Shown here: piece after piece, positions 1-9,469 of the stretch
How the letters are laid out: the number at the start of each line of letters is the position of its first letter
Position numbering within the stretch: position 1 is the stretch's first letter
Source: Desulfocurvus vexinensis DSM 17965
GTDB lineage: Bacteria; Desulfobacterota; Desulfovibrionia; Desulfovibrionales; Desulfovibrionaceae
Direction of reading: 5' to 3'
Assembly (NCBI RefSeq): GCF_000519125.1
Contig: NZ_JAEX01000012.1
Coordinates: 35,590 to 99,589, forward strand
Length of the DNA stretch: 64,000 nt
Notes under the pieces: model-generated
Database searches by the model: none
What the model was told of the DNA's origin: nothing
Seen by the model: the letters and a program-made list of their open reading frames with translations, nothing else
Translations under genes and position numbers: made by a program

Positions 1-940
1 CGAGCACGGCCTCGGCGCCCGTGAGCCCGGCCAGCTCCAGGGCCGCGCCGTAGAGGGCCTCGGCCCCGGGGGTGTTGGTCTGGAAGAAGGCATCGGGCGA
101 GATGCGGAAGCTCAGGCCCAGCAGGCGTTCCTCGATCCACGGCTGGCCGTGGGCCGCCACCTGGCGCTCGCCCTGGGCCACGGCGGCGTTGTTGGCGCGC
201 ACGGAATGCACGGCGCCCGCCAGGGCCGGGAAGGCGGCCAGCAGGTCTTCGCACAGTGCGCGTGCGGCGCCGCCGTCGGGCCCCGGCCCGGTGATGACGT
301 GGGCCAGGGCCTGGCCCGTGGCCTCGGAGCGGCGCACGACCAGGAAGCGCCAGACCCCGCGCCGGGTGCGCGCGTCGTAGGCCGGAACGCCCACTTGGCG
401 GCAGAACTCGCGCGCGTGGCGCACCACGTCCATGCACGGCTCGGCCTGCAGCGCGCAGTGCTCCACGTTGACCACCGAGGCCGACCCGCGCCGGTGCAGG
501 CCCAGGGCCAGCCGCGCGCCGCCCCCGGCAAAGGCGAACTCCATCTTGTTGCGGAAGCGGCGGGTGGCGGGCGAGGGCAGGGCGGGGTGCACGGTGAAGC
601 CCCGCGCGCCGCCCAGGCGGGCCAGGGCGTCGGCTACGTGCCCGGTCTTGCAGCGCAGCTGCTCGGCGTAGTCCAGGTCCTGGAACAGGCAGCCGCCGCA
701 CTTGCCGAAATGCGGGCAGAAGGGCTCCACGGCGTGGGGCCCGGGGTCGAGCACGCGCACGGTCTCGGCCTGGGCGAAGCGCTTGCCGGGCTTGGTCACC
801 CGGGCCAGCACCCGGCTGCCGGGCAGGGCGCCGTCCACGAAGACCACGAACCCGTCCACCCGGGCCAGCCCCTGGCCGCCGAAGGCCATTTTGTCCACGG
901 TCAGCTCCAGCTCCGCGTCCTTGTGAAATTTTTCGCTCAT
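1..940 (-). CDS. rlmD: 23S rRNA (uracil-5-)-methyltransferase, RlmD/RumA type (3' part outside window)
   Basis: Partial: the ATG is at 938-940 and the frame runs off the left edge after about 313 codons. The N-terminus reads as a TRAM-like RNA-binding domain (residues about 8-60). It is followed by the Fe-S cysteine cluster CPHFGKCGGC and then the start of the SAM methyltransferase region. The family methylates uracil C5 in 23S rRNA, using SAM and an Fe-S cluster. Exact target (U1939 or U747) cannot be told from the part seen; other TrmA/RumA paralogues are possible. It is divergent from the small membrane protein gene at 1026. Confidence 0.75.
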   Translation of the reverse strand, partial: MSEKFHKDAELELTVDKMAFGGQGLARVDGFVVFVDGALPGSRVLARVTKPGKRFAQAETVRVLDPGPHAVEPFCPHFGKCGGCLFQDLDYAEQLRCKTGHVADALARLGGARGFTVHPALPSPATRRFRNKMEFAFAGGGARLALGLHRRGSASVVNVEHCALQAEPCMDVVRHAREFCRQVGVPAYDARTRRGVWRFLVVRRSEATGQALAHVITGPGPDGGAARALCEDLLAAFPALAGAVHSVRANNAAVAQGERQVAAHGQPWIEERLLGLSFRISPDAFFQTNTPGAEALYGAALELAGLTGAEAVL

Positions 941-965
941 CGGCTGTTTTCCCAGGGCCTGGCCC

Positions 966-994
966 TTGACATTTTCATGGTTTCAGACAATTTG
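966..994 (+). promoter_or_regulatory. putative sigma-70 promoter of the 46-aa membrane protein
   Basis: A perfect -35 TTGACA at 966-971 is followed, after 16-17 bases, by CAATTT/AATTTG near 988-994. The stretch is AT-richer than its surroundings and lies between two divergent genes. The -10 match is weak. Confidence 0.4.
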
Positions 995-1025
995 AGTTTT
1001 CCAACGCCAACGAAGGAGCCATGCC

Positions 1026-1166
1026 ATGAGCGTCGTTTTCGAACTCGCCACCAACATGCTGCACAGCAGCCCCCAGGGCTATCTGGGCGTGTCCCTGATC
1101 TTCATCTACATGGCGGTCATCGTCGGCACGGCCCTGTACCGCATCAAGCAGCACGGCGGCCACTAG
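1026..1166 (+). CDS. small single-pass membrane protein, unknown function
   Basis: A 46-residue ORF. AAGGAG ends 7 bases before the ATG at 1026; an earlier ATG at 1021 hits a stop at once. Residues about 20-39 form one hydrophobic helix (GVSLIFIYMAVIVGTALYR), ending in a short basic, His-rich tail (KQHGGH). No family is recognised. It has its own promoter candidate and a strong terminator 75 bases downstream, so it looks like a monocistronic gene. Confidence 0.65.
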   Translation: MSVVFELATNMLHSSPQGYLGVSLIFIYMAVIVGTALYRIKQHGGH

Positions 1167-1240
1167 GCCGCCCGGGTCCGCCGGTCTACCCCACTGGCGG
1201 CGGCGGTCAAGGAAAAAGTCCCCATTTCGTCCGGACGCGG

Positions 1241-1279
1241 AGCCAACGCGCGGGTGCGTCCCGTTGCGTTGGCTTTTTT
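1241..1279 (+). terminator. rho-independent terminator
   Basis: AGCCAACGC (1241-1249) pairs with GCGTTGGCT (1266-1274) and runs into a T tract that ends at 1279. It sits downstream of the 46-aa membrane protein gene. Confidence 0.8.
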
Positions 1280-1559
1280 GCGCCCTGTGCGCCCGGCTCT
1301 TGCGGCCTCCCCGGGCCCTCGCAACGCCTGGGCGCACGGTGAACAGCCTGCGGGCCGCCCGGTCCTTGCGGTCCTGCCCCGCGTTCTCCTGCGGAATGCG
1401 TGCCCGCCCCGCAGCACTCCTGGAAACCCCGCGTCCTGCTGCGGCACCTCTGTGGGGCCCGCGCCGCCTCTGAGCGCCCCCGGGCCGCCCCACGCTCCGT
1501 TGCCTGCGCCGTGCGGCGGCCCCATCCGCCGGGCCCGTCGGGGCGTGTGGCGCGCCTTG
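1280..1559. other. 280 bp GC-rich spacer without a credible gene
   Basis: Reading frames here are open only because of the high GC content. They show no recognisable protein features and lack ribosome binding sites. The stretch separates a terminator from the AT-rich start of the tail-fibre cassette. Confidence 0.5.
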
Positions 1560-1640
1560 TGATTTATTTTTTCGATTGAGTGAATCGGAAATATAAATTC
1601 TCCGCGCCGATCCAGAAAGAAATATTTCCTTTGATTCCCC
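1560..1640 (+). promoter_or_regulatory. AT-rich island upstream of the tail-fibre genes
   Basis: Unusually AT-rich for this genome. It holds a short hairpin (CGATT/AATCG near 1573-1587), a TATAAA at 1592-1597 that can serve as a -10, and the 10-bp palindrome GAAATATTTC at about 1618-1627. Probably the promoter/operator region of the cassette. The exact transcription start cannot be read from sequence. Confidence 0.4.
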
Positions 1641-1778
1641 GCTGCTGACTCCTTTTCGGCCCCGGTAGGCGCCAGGCTGCACAGCTGGCGCCCGGGCCCG
1701 TGGCGGCGGTGCTAGGTCTGCGGCCTGCTTCGGCGGGCCCGCCCGGGCCGCGCGCACCCAGCCCAAGGAGGAATCACA

Positions 1779-2642
1779 GTGACAGTGGAATCGCAAATCA
1801 TCAAGGCCCGCTACGAAGGCAACGGCGTGGGCCGCGAATTTCCCACGCAGTTCGCCTTCCTGGAGGACGCCCACGTGCGGGCCGTGCTGCGCAGCCCGGC
1901 CCCGGGCGCCCCGGCAGGGGTGCAGGACGCCCTGCTGGAGCTGGGCCGGGACTACACCCTGCGCGGCGCGGGCGACCCCGGCGGCGGCACCCTGGAGATG
2001 GCCGCGCCCCCGGCCCCGGGCCAGACCCTGACCCTGTACAGCGACGTGCCCCTGACCCAGGAACGCGCCTGGAACAACATGGACGTCATCGACACCGCGG
2101 AGATCGAAAAGGCCCACGACAAGCTGACGCGCATCAGCCTGCAGCTCAAGGAGGAGCTGGGCCGCTGCGTGAAATACGCCGTGGCCGACCCCGAGCCCGG
2201 GCGGGCCGTGGAGCCCGCCGCGCTTTTGGCCGCGCGCGACACGGCCCTGGCGGCGCGCGACGGGGCCCTGGCCAGCGAGGGCGCCGCCCTGGCCGCCGCC
2301 CAGCGGGCGGACGAGGCCTCGGTGCTCGCCGCTGCGGCCACCCTGCGCGCCGAGACGGCCGCCCAGGGCGCCCAGGCCGACGCCACCCGGGCCGAGGCCG
2401 CCGGGCACAAGGCCGAGCAGCATGCCGCCCTGGCCTTCGCCGCCGCAGCCCCCGCCTGGGACGCCGCCACGGCCTACGACTTCCCCGCCGTGGTCGCCTG
2501 GAGCGACGGCCATTCCTACCGCGCCGTGGCGCCCAGCCAGGGCCAGGAGCCGCCGGGCTCCCCGGCCTGGGTCCGCGTCACCGTGGGCCGGGGCCACCTC
2601 TTCGAGCAGGACCCGGACGGCGACATCATCCCGGCCCTCTAG
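1779..2642 (+). CDS. phage tail fibre protein with T7-type N-terminal domain
   Basis: 287 aa, starting at GTG with AAGGAGG seven bases upstream. Residues about 1-125 follow the T7 tail-fibre N-terminal pattern (FPTQFAFLEDAHVRAVL..., then LTQERAWNNMDVIDTAEIEKAHDKLT), which anchors the fibre to the virion. An Ala-rich coiled coil covers about 145-225. Near the C-terminus AWDAATAYDFPAVVAWSDG with a following SYRAVAP resembles a CBM5/12-like sugar-binding module. It is the first gene of a three-gene tail cassette, with no head, baseplate or lysis genes near. Family assignment is from pattern recognition. Confidence 0.7.
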   Translation: MTVESQIIKARYEGNGVGREFPTQFAFLEDAHVRAVLRSPAPGAPAGVQDALLELGRDYTLRGAGDPGGGTLEMAAPPAPGQTLTLYSDVPLTQERAWNNMDVIDTAEIEKAHDKLTRISLQLKEELGRCVKYAVADPEPGRAVEPAALLAARDTALAARDGALASEGAALAAAQRADEASVLAAAATLRAETAAQGAQADATRAEAAGHKAEQHAALAFAAAAPAWDAATAYDFPAVVAWSDGHSYRAVAPSQGQEPPGSPAWVRVTVGRGHLFEQDPDGDIIPAL

Positions 2643-2758
2643 TGCCGCGTCCGCGAAATACGGCTGGCTGCATGGCCGCATGACAGCTTGGGCCAAACGT
2701 TTTTCAAAAACCCTGGGTTGATTTTGGACGCGACACGAGCACGCATCCAGGAGGAAAC

Positions 2759-3466
2759 ATGACCACCGCCAGCATCTGCCCCCGCGCCCACGGCGAAGGG
2801 GGCCTTGGCAGGCCGCAGCGCAGTTGGGGCGCGCTGTGGGCCTGCGCCGTCAACGGCAAGGACCTGACCCAGCACGCCCTGGCGACCACGGCGGACCTGG
2901 GCAGCGCCGCCAGCCTCGACGCGGGCGCCGAACCCGGCAACGTGGCGCAGCTGGACGGCGCGGGGCGCCTGCCCGCGCCGCTGGGGGCCGTGGCGCCCGG
3001 CACCGTCCTGGCCTTCGCCGGGGCGGCCCCGCCCGAGGGGTATCTCGAATGCGACGGGGCGAGCGTCTCGCGCGCGGCCTACGCGGCGCTGTTCGCGGCC
3101 ATCGGCACGACCTTCGGCGCGGGCGACGGCAGCACGACCTTTGCCCTGCCCGACCTGCGCGGCGAGTTCGTGCGCGGCTGGGACCACGGGCGCGGGGCCG
3201 ATGCGGGGCGCAGCCTGGGTTCGGCCCAGGGCGACGCCATCCGCAACATCACGGGCGAGGCCACGCGGACCGGGACGTTTGGTCTCATCGCAAACGACGC
3301 TGCGAACGTCACCGGATGCTTCGAGTTGGGCACCGCCACCACGGGCATCATCAGCAGTGGGACTGGCTCCGCGCGCTGGCTGGCCTTCGACGCCTCCAAC
3401 GTGGTGCCCACCGCCAACGAGAACCGCCCGCGCAACGTCGCGTTCCTGCACGTCATCAAATACTAG
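2759..3466 (+). CDS. phage tail collar domain protein (tail fibre tip)
   Basis: 235 aa, start supported by AGGAGG just upstream. Residues about 78-150 match the phage tail collar domain: GTVLAFAGAAPPEGYLECDG, then TFALPDLRGEFVRGWDHGRG. The end, NENRPRNVAFLHVIKY, is the usual closing strand of collar-type fibre proteins. Likely the distal, receptor-binding part of a fibre, working with the products of the genes before and after it. No variable-repeat or reverse-transcriptase signs of a diversity-generating retroelement were seen. Confidence 0.8.
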   Translation: MTTASICPRAHGEGGLGRPQRSWGALWACAVNGKDLTQHALATTADLGSAASLDAGAEPGNVAQLDGAGRLPAPLGAVAPGTVLAFAGAAPPEGYLECDGASVSRAAYAALFAAIGTTFGAGDGSTTFALPDLRGEFVRGWDHGRGADAGRSLGSAQGDAIRNITGEATRTGTFGLIANDAANVTGCFELGTATTGIISSGTGSARWLAFDASNVVPTANENRPRNVAFLHVIKY

Positions 3467-3474
3467 GAGGAGCC

Positions 3475-3954
3475 ATGCAGTTGTATCACTACCACCCCGA
3501 GACGGGCGAAGCCCTTGGCGCCAGCCCGGCTCGGCCCGACCCCCTGGCGCCGGGCGGCTGGCTCATCCCGGCCCACGCCACCACCCAGGCCCCGCCCGAG
3601 GCGCCGCCGGGGCGGGCCGCCGTCTGGCAGGGCGGGGCCTGGGCCCTGGTGGAGGATCACCGGGGGCGCCAGGGTTGGCTTGACGGCCAGCCCGCGACCC
3701 TCACCGGGCTTGGCCCCCTGCCCGCAGGCTGGGCCGACGCCGCCCCCGAGCCCGACGCCGCCGCGTTGGCCGCCCTGGTCCGCGCAGAGCGCGACACGCG
3801 CCTGGCGGCCTGCGACTGGACGCAGCTGCCCGACGCGCCGCTGGATGGCGCCCAGCGCGCGGCCTGGGCCGCCTGCCGCCAGGGGCTGCGCGACGTGCCC
3901 CAGCAGCCGGGCTTCCCGGGGGCGGTGCAGTGGCCCGGGGCGCCCCAGGGCTGA
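3475..3954 (+). CDS. phage tail assembly chaperone (Phage_tail_APC-like)
   Basis: 159 aa, eight bases after the collar gene, with AGGAGG before the ATG at 3475. The N-terminal half is Pro/Ala/Gly-rich. The C-terminal block (about 105-150) holds RDTRLAACDWTQLPDAPL, followed by AWAACRQGLRDVPQQPGFP, the hallmark of the tail-fibre assembly chaperone family. It probably helps the preceding fibre protein to fold or trimerise. Last gene of the cassette; a long hairpin follows. Confidence 0.8.
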   Translation: MQLYHYHPETGEALGASPARPDPLAPGGWLIPAHATTQAPPEAPPGRAAVWQGGAWALVEDHRGRQGWLDGQPATLTGLGPLPAGWADAAPEPDAAALAALVRAERDTRLAACDWTQLPDAPLDGAQRAAWAACRQGLRDVPQQPGFPGAVQWPGAPQG

Positions 3955-4040
3955 GGCCAGCGCCGCGACAGTTTCCGCCCGCCGGGCGCCGCTTCCGGCG
4001 CCCCCTGCCCCGCCCCTGCCCTTCCTTCGGGTTGGCCTCC

Positions 4041-4075
4041 GGCCCGGGCCCGGCGACCGTCGCCGGGCCCGGGCC
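4041..4075 (+). terminator. perfect 16-bp hairpin between tail cassette and topB
   Basis: GGCCCGGGCCCGGCGA (4041-4056) pairs without mismatch with TCGCCGGGCCCGGGCC (4060-4075) around a 3-base loop. Only a C/T tract follows, so it may be a weak terminator or an RNA-stabilising hairpin. Confidence 0.5.
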
Positions 4076-4115
4076 CCTTCCCCCCGGGGCCGTCCCCTGG
4101 TAGACAGGGCCTGCC

Positions 4116-6446
4116 ATGTCCGTCACCCTCGTCGTCGCCGAGAAGCCCTCCGTGGGCCGCGAGATCGCCAAGGTCCTGGGCCTGCCGGGGCGCGGCTCGG
4201 GCTGCATCTCCGGCCCGGGCTGGGTCGTCACCTGGGCCGTGGGCCACCTCATCGGCATCGCCGAGCCCGGCGACCAGGACCCGGCCTGGGCCGGGCGCTG
4301 GCACATGCGCATGTTGCCCATGGTCCCTGCGCGCTTCCGGCTGGCCGTGCTGCCCGAGTCGGCCCGGCAGTACGAGGTGGTGCGCGGGCTCATGCTGCGC
4401 GAGGACGTGGGCGAGATCATTAACGCCACCGACGCCGGGCGCGAGGGTGAGCTGATCTTCCGGCGCATCGCCATGCTTGCCGGGTGCGACAAGCCCGTGC
4501 GCCGCCTGTGGGCCAGCGACATGACCGAGCAGGGCCTGAAGAAGGCCCTGGCGGGCACCGTGCCCGCCGAGCGCAAGCGCAACCTGGGCCTGGCGGCCTT
4601 TGCCCGCGCCGAGGCCGACTGGCTGGTGGGCATGAACTACTCGCGGCTGTTCACCTTGAAGGACGGCTCGCTGATCACCGTGGGCCGCGTGCAGACCCCG
4701 GTGCTCAAGCTGCTGGTGGACCGCCGCCGCGAGATCGAGCACTTTACCCCACGCGACTACTGGACCGTGGAAGCCACCCTGGCCCACGGCGAGGAGCCCT
4801 TTGCCGCCACCTGGCACGCCCCGCCGGACTACAAGGAAACGCGCATCGACCGGCGCGACGAGGCCGAGGCTGTGGTGGCGGGCTGCGCCGGGCGCGAGGG
4901 CGCGGTGCTTTCCGTGGAGAGCGCCGCGCGCCAGCAGAAGCCGCCCCTGCCCTTCGACCTGACCACCCTGCAACGCGAGGCCAACGCGCGCCTGGGCCTG
5001 TCGGCCAAGGACACCCTGGCCGTGGCCCAGGCCCTGTACGAGCGGCGCAAGCTCATCACCTACCCGCGCACCGATTCGCGGCACCTGACCCGCGAGCTGT
5101 TCGCCGAGGTGCTGGAGCACCTGCGCGCGGTGTACGCCCATTTTCCCGACGAGGCCCGGGCCGCCGCCGAGGGCGTCAAGGCCGGGGGGCGGCGCTTCGA
5201 ATGCGTCAGCGACGCCAAGGTCACCGACCACCACGCCATCATCCCCACCGCCGCCCGGGCCAACCGCCAGGCCCTGTCCGCCGACGAGTGGAACGTCTAC
5301 GAGATGATCTGCCGCCGGTTCTGCGCGGCGTTCATGGCCCCGGCGAAGTTTTCGGCCACCACCGTGTGGGCCGAGGTGGCCGGGCAGCGTTTCAAGGCCA
5401 CGGGCAAGGTGTTCAAGGAGCTGGGCTGGCTGACCGCCGAGCCCTGGCGCGCGGCGGCGGACAACCCCCTGCCCCGGCTGCGCAAGGGCGCGCCCGTGGC
5501 CGCCCGGGCCCTGGAGGCCAAGGCCCACCAGACCAAGCCCCCGGCGCACTTCACCGACGCCACGCTGCTGGGTGCCATGGAGACGGCGGGCAAGCTGGTG
5601 GAGGACGGCGAACTGCGCGAGGCCATGAAGGAGCGCGGCCTGGGCACCCCGGCCACCCGGGCCCAGATCATCGAGACCCTGGTGGCCCGCAAGTACGTGG
5701 CCCGCGACGGCAAGAAGCTCGTGGCCACCGACGCGGGCCGCCACGCCGTGGAGCTGGTGGAGGCCCACCTGCCGCAGATGGTCTCGCCGGAGCTGACCGG
5801 GGAGTGGGAGAAGCGCCTGGGGGACATCGAGCAGGGCCGCGACACCTACCCGGCCTTCATGCAGGCCATCCGCGAGGCCGTGCGCCAGGGAGTGGACGCC
5901 GTGCGCGACGCGCCCCTGGTGCCCCACGCCCGGCTGTTCGGTTCCGGGCTGGACGAGAACGGCTTCCCCCTGGACGCCGCCCCGGCCCGCCGCCCGACAC
6001 CCGCGCGGCCCCCGGCGCCTGCCCCTGCGCCCGCGCTGCAGGGCCCGGAAGCGGCCCCCGGCGTCGAGGCCGCGCCGCCCGCCGCCGGGCCGCCCCCGTC
6101 CGCCGCCCCCGCGCCCCCGGCCACGGACCGCGACGGCTTTCCTCTGGAGGCGCCTCCGGGAGCGGACGGCGCCCCCGCCGAAGCCCTGGGCGCCTGCCCG
6201 CTGTGCGGGCGCGATGTGGTCGAGCGGCCCGGGGCCTTCGAGTGCGTGGCCCGGGCCACGGGCGAGTGCGAGTTTTCCATCCCCCGGCGGCTGTTCGGCG
6301 GCGAGGTGCGCGCGGCCCTGGTGCGCGACCTGCTGGCCAAGGGCCGCACCTTCCGGCGCACGCGCTTCGTCTCGCGCGCGGGCAAGCCCTTCAACGCCAA
6401 CCTGCGCCTGGCGGGCGGCAGGGTCGAGCTGGATTTCGGCGACTGA
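4116..6446 (+). CDS. topB: DNA topoisomerase III
   Basis: 776 aa type IA topoisomerase, which relaxes or decatenates DNA by passing a strand through a transient break. The N-terminal Toprim domain shows VAEKPSVGREIAKVL and TDAGREGELIF. The active-site tyrosine is in LITYPRTDSRHL (Tyr316). The domain order fits TopB up to about residue 600. A Pro/Ala-rich linker (about 625-680) joins a C-terminal domain with one CPLCGRDVVERPGAFEC zinc-binding-like motif and a repeat-type topo-C module. The start follows a purine-poor leader with no obvious Shine-Dalgarno, but MSVTLVVAEKPS matches the family N-terminus. Confidence 0.93.
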   Translation: MSVTLVVAEKPSVGREIAKVLGLPGRGSGCISGPGWVVTWAVGHLIGIAEPGDQDPAWAGRWHMRMLPMVPARFRLAVLPESARQYEVVRGLMLREDVGEIINATDAGREGELIFRRIAMLAGCDKPVRRLWASDMTEQGLKKALAGTVPAERKRNLGLAAFARAEADWLVGMNYSRLFTLKDGSLITVGRVQTPVLKLLVDRRREIEHFTPRDYWTVEATLAHGEEPFAATWHAPPDYKETRIDRRDEAEAVVAGCAGREGAVLSVESAARQQKPPLPFDLTTLQREANARLGLSAKDTLAVAQALYERRKLITYPRTDSRHLTRELFAEVLEHLRAVYAHFPDEARAAAEGVKAGGRRFECVSDAKVTDHHAIIPTAARANRQALSADEWNVYEMICRRFCAAFMAPAKFSATTVWAEVAGQRFKATGKVFKELGWLTAEPWRAAADNPLPRLRKGAPVAARALEAKAHQTKPPAHFTDATLLGAMETAGKLVEDGELREAMKERGLGTPATRAQIIETLVARKYVARDGKKLVATDAGRHAVELVEAHLPQMVSPELTGEWEKRLGDIEQGRDTYPAFMQAIREAVRQGVDAVRDAPLVPHARLFGSGLDENGFPLDAAPARRPTPARPPAPAPAPALQGPEAAPGVEAAPPAAGPPPSAAPAPPATDRDGFPLEAPPGADGAPAEALGACPLCGRDVVERPGAFECVARATGECEFSIPRRLFGGEVRAALVRDLLAKGRTFRRTRFVSRAGKPFNANLRLAGGRVELDFGD

Positions 6447-6463
6447 CGGCGGCCCCGCCCGGT

Positions 6464-6853
6464 TCAGGACGGGTCGCGGCGGGCGTCGATGCACACCTGC
6501 CCATCGGGCAGCACATGCACCGTGAAGCTGCGCATGGGCAGCAGCAGGCCGGGATCGTGGCGCGCCTCGGGAATGGCGGGGGGATGGTCGCAGGTCGTGC
6601 CCTCGGGCAGGCGGTAGACCGCAAGCTTGCCGATGGCCCGCAGGGGCGGGGCCTGGAAGGTCTGGGCGCTGCCGGGCGCGCTGGTCAGGCTGCGCCGTCC
6701 GGGGCCGCTGGCGCTCCACAGGTCGAAGGTCACGCAGTAGGCCGCCTCGGCGGAGTCGTTGCGCAGGGTCAGGGTGCCGCATTCCCCCGGCAGGGGCAGG
6801 CACAGGGCCGCCAGGGCGGCGGCCAGCAGGAGCAGGGCGGTCTTGCTGGGCAT
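6464..6853 (-). CDS. secreted protein of unknown function
   Basis: 129 aa. The first about 25 residues (MPSKTALLLLAAALAALCLP) form a clear Sec signal peptide. The mature part is a probable small beta-rich domain with four cysteines. No family is recognised. It is convergent with topB (17 bp apart) and stands alone. Codon use matches its neighbours. Confidence 0.6.
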   Translation of the reverse strand: MPSKTALLLLAAALAALCLPLPGECGTLTLRNDSAEAAYCVTFDLWSASGPGRRSLTSAPGSAQTFQAPPLRAIGKLAVYRLPEGTTCDHPPAIPEARHDPGLLLPMRSFTVHVLPDGQVCIDARRDPS

Positions 6854-6994
6854 GGCGTGTGTCGCATCGCCCCCGGGCGACGCTCTATCGTCATCCTATA
6901 GCCCGGCCTTTGCGTGCGTGGTATAGGGGAATTCCTGTATTCTCGCCCCCCGGCCACGCCCCTCACGGGCCATGCCCCCGGCCATGCCCTCCGG

Positions 6995-9424
6995 TCACGC
7001 GCCCTGGATGCCCCGGACCAGCTCGTGCAGCCTGCGGGCCTGCTCCTCCAGCCCGCTGATGGTCCGCGCGCTGTGGGCCATTTCCTCCAGGGTGTCCCGG
7101 GTGATGGCGCTCACGTCCTCCACGGCGCGGCTGATCTCCTCGCCGGCCACGGCCTGCTCCTCGCTGGCGGCGGCAATGGCCTGCACCTGGCGCGCCGTGC
7201 CCTCGATGAGCGCCACGATCTCGCGCAGGGCCTGGCCGGAATGGCGCGCCAGCTCCGTGCTCTTTGCCACGGCGGAGAACGCCTCGCGCGTGGCCCGGGC
7301 GCTTTCGGCGGTGCCCTTCTGGATGCCGTCCACGGCGGCGGTCACCTCGCGGGTGGCGGTCATGGTTTTTTCGGCCAGCTTGCGCACCTCGTCGGCCACC
7401 ACGGCGAAGCCCCGGCCCGCGTCGCCTGCCCGGGCGGCCTCGATGGCCGCGTTGAGCGCCAGCAGATTGGTCTGGTCGGCGATGTCCTCGATGACGGTGA
7501 TGACGTGGCCGATGTCGCCCGCGCGCTGGCCCAGTTCGCGCATGTCGGCGTCCAGGGCCTGGGTGCGCCCGCGCAACTGCTCGATGGACGCGATGACCCG
7601 GCCCACGGCGGCGTCGCCCTCCAGGGCCTTGGCCCGGGCGGCGTCGGCGCCCAGGGCGGCGGCCCCCGCGTTTCTGGCCACGTCGCTGGTGGTGGCGCTC
7701 ATCTGCTGCATGCTGGCCGCCGTGGCCATGGTCCGCTCGTTCTGGCGCCCGGCGCCGCTCTCGGTCTCGCGCACCTGGCGCAGCAGCTCCGTGGCCGCCT
7801 CGGAGACCCCGGCGGCGATGGCCCCGGCGTCGCTGGCCGTGCGCGTCATGCGCTCGGTCTGCTCCAGGATGCGCCGCTCCTGGGCGCGGATGGGGGTCAG
7901 GTCGAAATACAGGGAAAACACCCCCAGCAGGGCGCCGTCCAGGTCGTAGACCGGGGTGGCGCTGACGCTGACCGTGACCCGGCCCCCGGCGGCGGGCAGC
8001 TCCACTTCGCGCTCCTGGCGCGCCTGGGCACGCAGGGCGGCCAGGGAGGTGGTCTCGCGCCCGGGGTCGCCGTGGAAAAACCCGCCCGCGCCCTGGCCCA
8101 GGAAGTCCTGCGGCTGGCCGGGCTTGCCCAGCAGGCGCAGCAGGCGTTCGTTGACGAAGGTGATGCACCCCTGGCGGTCGAGGACCAGGCAGGGCAGGGC
8201 CACCCCGTCCAGCACGCCCTGGGCAAAGCCGAGCTTCTTCTTGACCTCGGTGAACATGGCCCGCACGCCGTCGGCCAGGGCGGCCATCTCGGCCCGGAAG
8301 CGCCCGTCCAGCTCGGCGTGGAAATCGCCGCCGCCCACCCGGGCCAGGAAGCCCTGCACGGCCTCCAGGGGCCGCAGGATCTCCTGGCGCACGAAGAGCA
8401 GCGAGGCCGCCCCGGCCAGCAGCGACACCACCAGCCCCGCCGCCACCGCCGCCCAGCGCAGGGCGCGCACCGGGGCGAAGGCCTCGCGGGTGCCGACCTC
8501 GGCCACCACGGCCCAGCCCAGCCCGCCGGACTCCAGCGGCGCGAAGGCCGAGAGCACCTCGTGGCCCAGGTAGCCCGTGATGATCCGCGTGTCGGCCCGG
8601 CCCGCCAGGGCCGCGCCCACGGCCTCGGTGTCCACGCGGCCCCGGTCCGGCGCGGCGAAGCTGGCGGCCACGCTGCGGCCTGCGGGGTCCAGTCGCGAGG
8701 GCGAGCGCATCAGCCCGTCGGGCCCCACGAGGTAGCTCTCGCCGCTTTGGCCCATGCCCCCGGCCCCGGCGGCCATGACCGCGCCGATGGCCTCCAGGGG
8801 CAGGCGCAGCACCGCCGCGCCCTGGATCTCGCCGATGTGCGAGCGCACGGGCGCCGCCACGAACATGGCCGGGCGGCCCTCCAGGGCGGGGTAGGGCGCG
8901 GCGTCCACCAGGGTCGTCTGCCCGGCCATGGCCCCGGCCCAGGCCCGGGCCAGGTTGGAGTCCGCCAGCAGGGTGCCCTGCTTCAGGTCCTCGCCCAGCT
9001 CGCGGCCCCGGAGGTGGCTGTAGTACACCCGCCCGTCGTCGCCCACGAGCAGCGCGTCCTCGAAGCCGAGCACCTCCACGAAGGGCGCGAAGGCCCCGCC
9101 CACATAGTCCAGCAGCTCCACGAAGGCCGGGTCGGCCACGTCCATGCGCACCCCGGCCTTGGCCGTGCCCCAGGCGTGGTCGCGCAGCATGCCCAGGGCG
9201 TTGTAGACCTCCTTGACCCCCGCGTAGATCGCGGCCTCGTGCGTGAAGCGCGCCAGCAGCGCCTCCAGTTCGTGCAGCCGCGCGTCGCGCACGGAGGTCA
9301 ACTGCTGGCGCGAGGCCGCGTCCAGGGCGCTGGTGGCCCGCTGCACGCTGAACAGGCCCACCGTGGCCGTGGGCACCAGGCACGCGAGCAGGCTGAAGAT
9401 CATGAGCTTCATTCGCAGGGTCAT
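6995..9424 (-). CDS. methyl-accepting chemotaxis protein (Cache-HAMP-PAS-MA)
   Basis: 809 aa. First membrane helix at about 5-25, then a large periplasmic region of about 270 residues of Cache type. A second helix ([20 protein letters not shown]) follows, then HAMP, a cytoplasmic PAS domain (about 385-490) and the long signalling domain with the conserved hairpin tip [20 protein letters not shown]. It would bind a periplasmic ligand, which is unknown, and control CheA; the PAS domain may add redox or small-ligand input. Its tip-coding DNA (about 7370-7480) is nearly identical to that of the second receptor at about 23140-23250. Preceded by a structured leader. Confidence 0.9.
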   Translation of the reverse strand: MTLRMKLMIFSLLACLVPTATVGLFSVQRATSALDAASRQQLTSVRDARLHELEALLARFTHEAAIYAGVKEVYNALGMLRDHAWGTAKAGVRMDVADPAFVELLDYVGGAFAPFVEVLGFEDALLVGDDGRVYYSHLRGRELGEDLKQGTLLADSNLARAWAGAMAGQTTLVDAAPYPALEGRPAMFVAAPVRSHIGEIQGAAVLRLPLEAIGAVMAAGAGGMGQSGESYLVGPDGLMRSPSRLDPAGRSVAASFAAPDRGRVDTEAVGAALAGRADTRIITGYLGHEVLSAFAPLESGGLGWAVVAEVGTREAFAPVRALRWAAVAAGLVVSLLAGAASLLFVRQEILRPLEAVQGFLARVGGGDFHAELDGRFRAEMAALADGVRAMFTEVKKKLGFAQGVLDGVALPCLVLDRQGCITFVNERLLRLLGKPGQPQDFLGQGAGGFFHGDPGRETTSLAALRAQARQEREVELPAAGGRVTVSVSATPVYDLDGALLGVFSLYFDLTPIRAQERRILEQTERMTRTASDAGAIAAGVSEAATELLRQVRETESGAGRQNERTMATAASMQQMSATTSDVARNAGAAALGADAARAKALEGDAAVGRVIASIEQLRGRTQALDADMRELGQRAGDIGHVITVIEDIADQTNLLALNAAIEAARAGDAGRGFAVVADEVRKLAEKTMTATREVTAAVDGIQKGTAESARATREAFSAVAKSTELARHSGQALREIVALIEGTARQVQAIAAASEEQAVAGEEISRAVEDVSAITRDTLEEMAHSARTISGLEEQARRLHELVRGIQGA

Positions 9425-9469
9425 CGGGGCTCCTTGGGGTGGTGTTGCGGGCTGGCGGCCCAGGCCCTC

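Noticed and set aside
2759..3466. Diversity-generating retroelement target
   Set aside because: No template repeat, accessory gene or reverse transcriptase was seen near the fibre genes.
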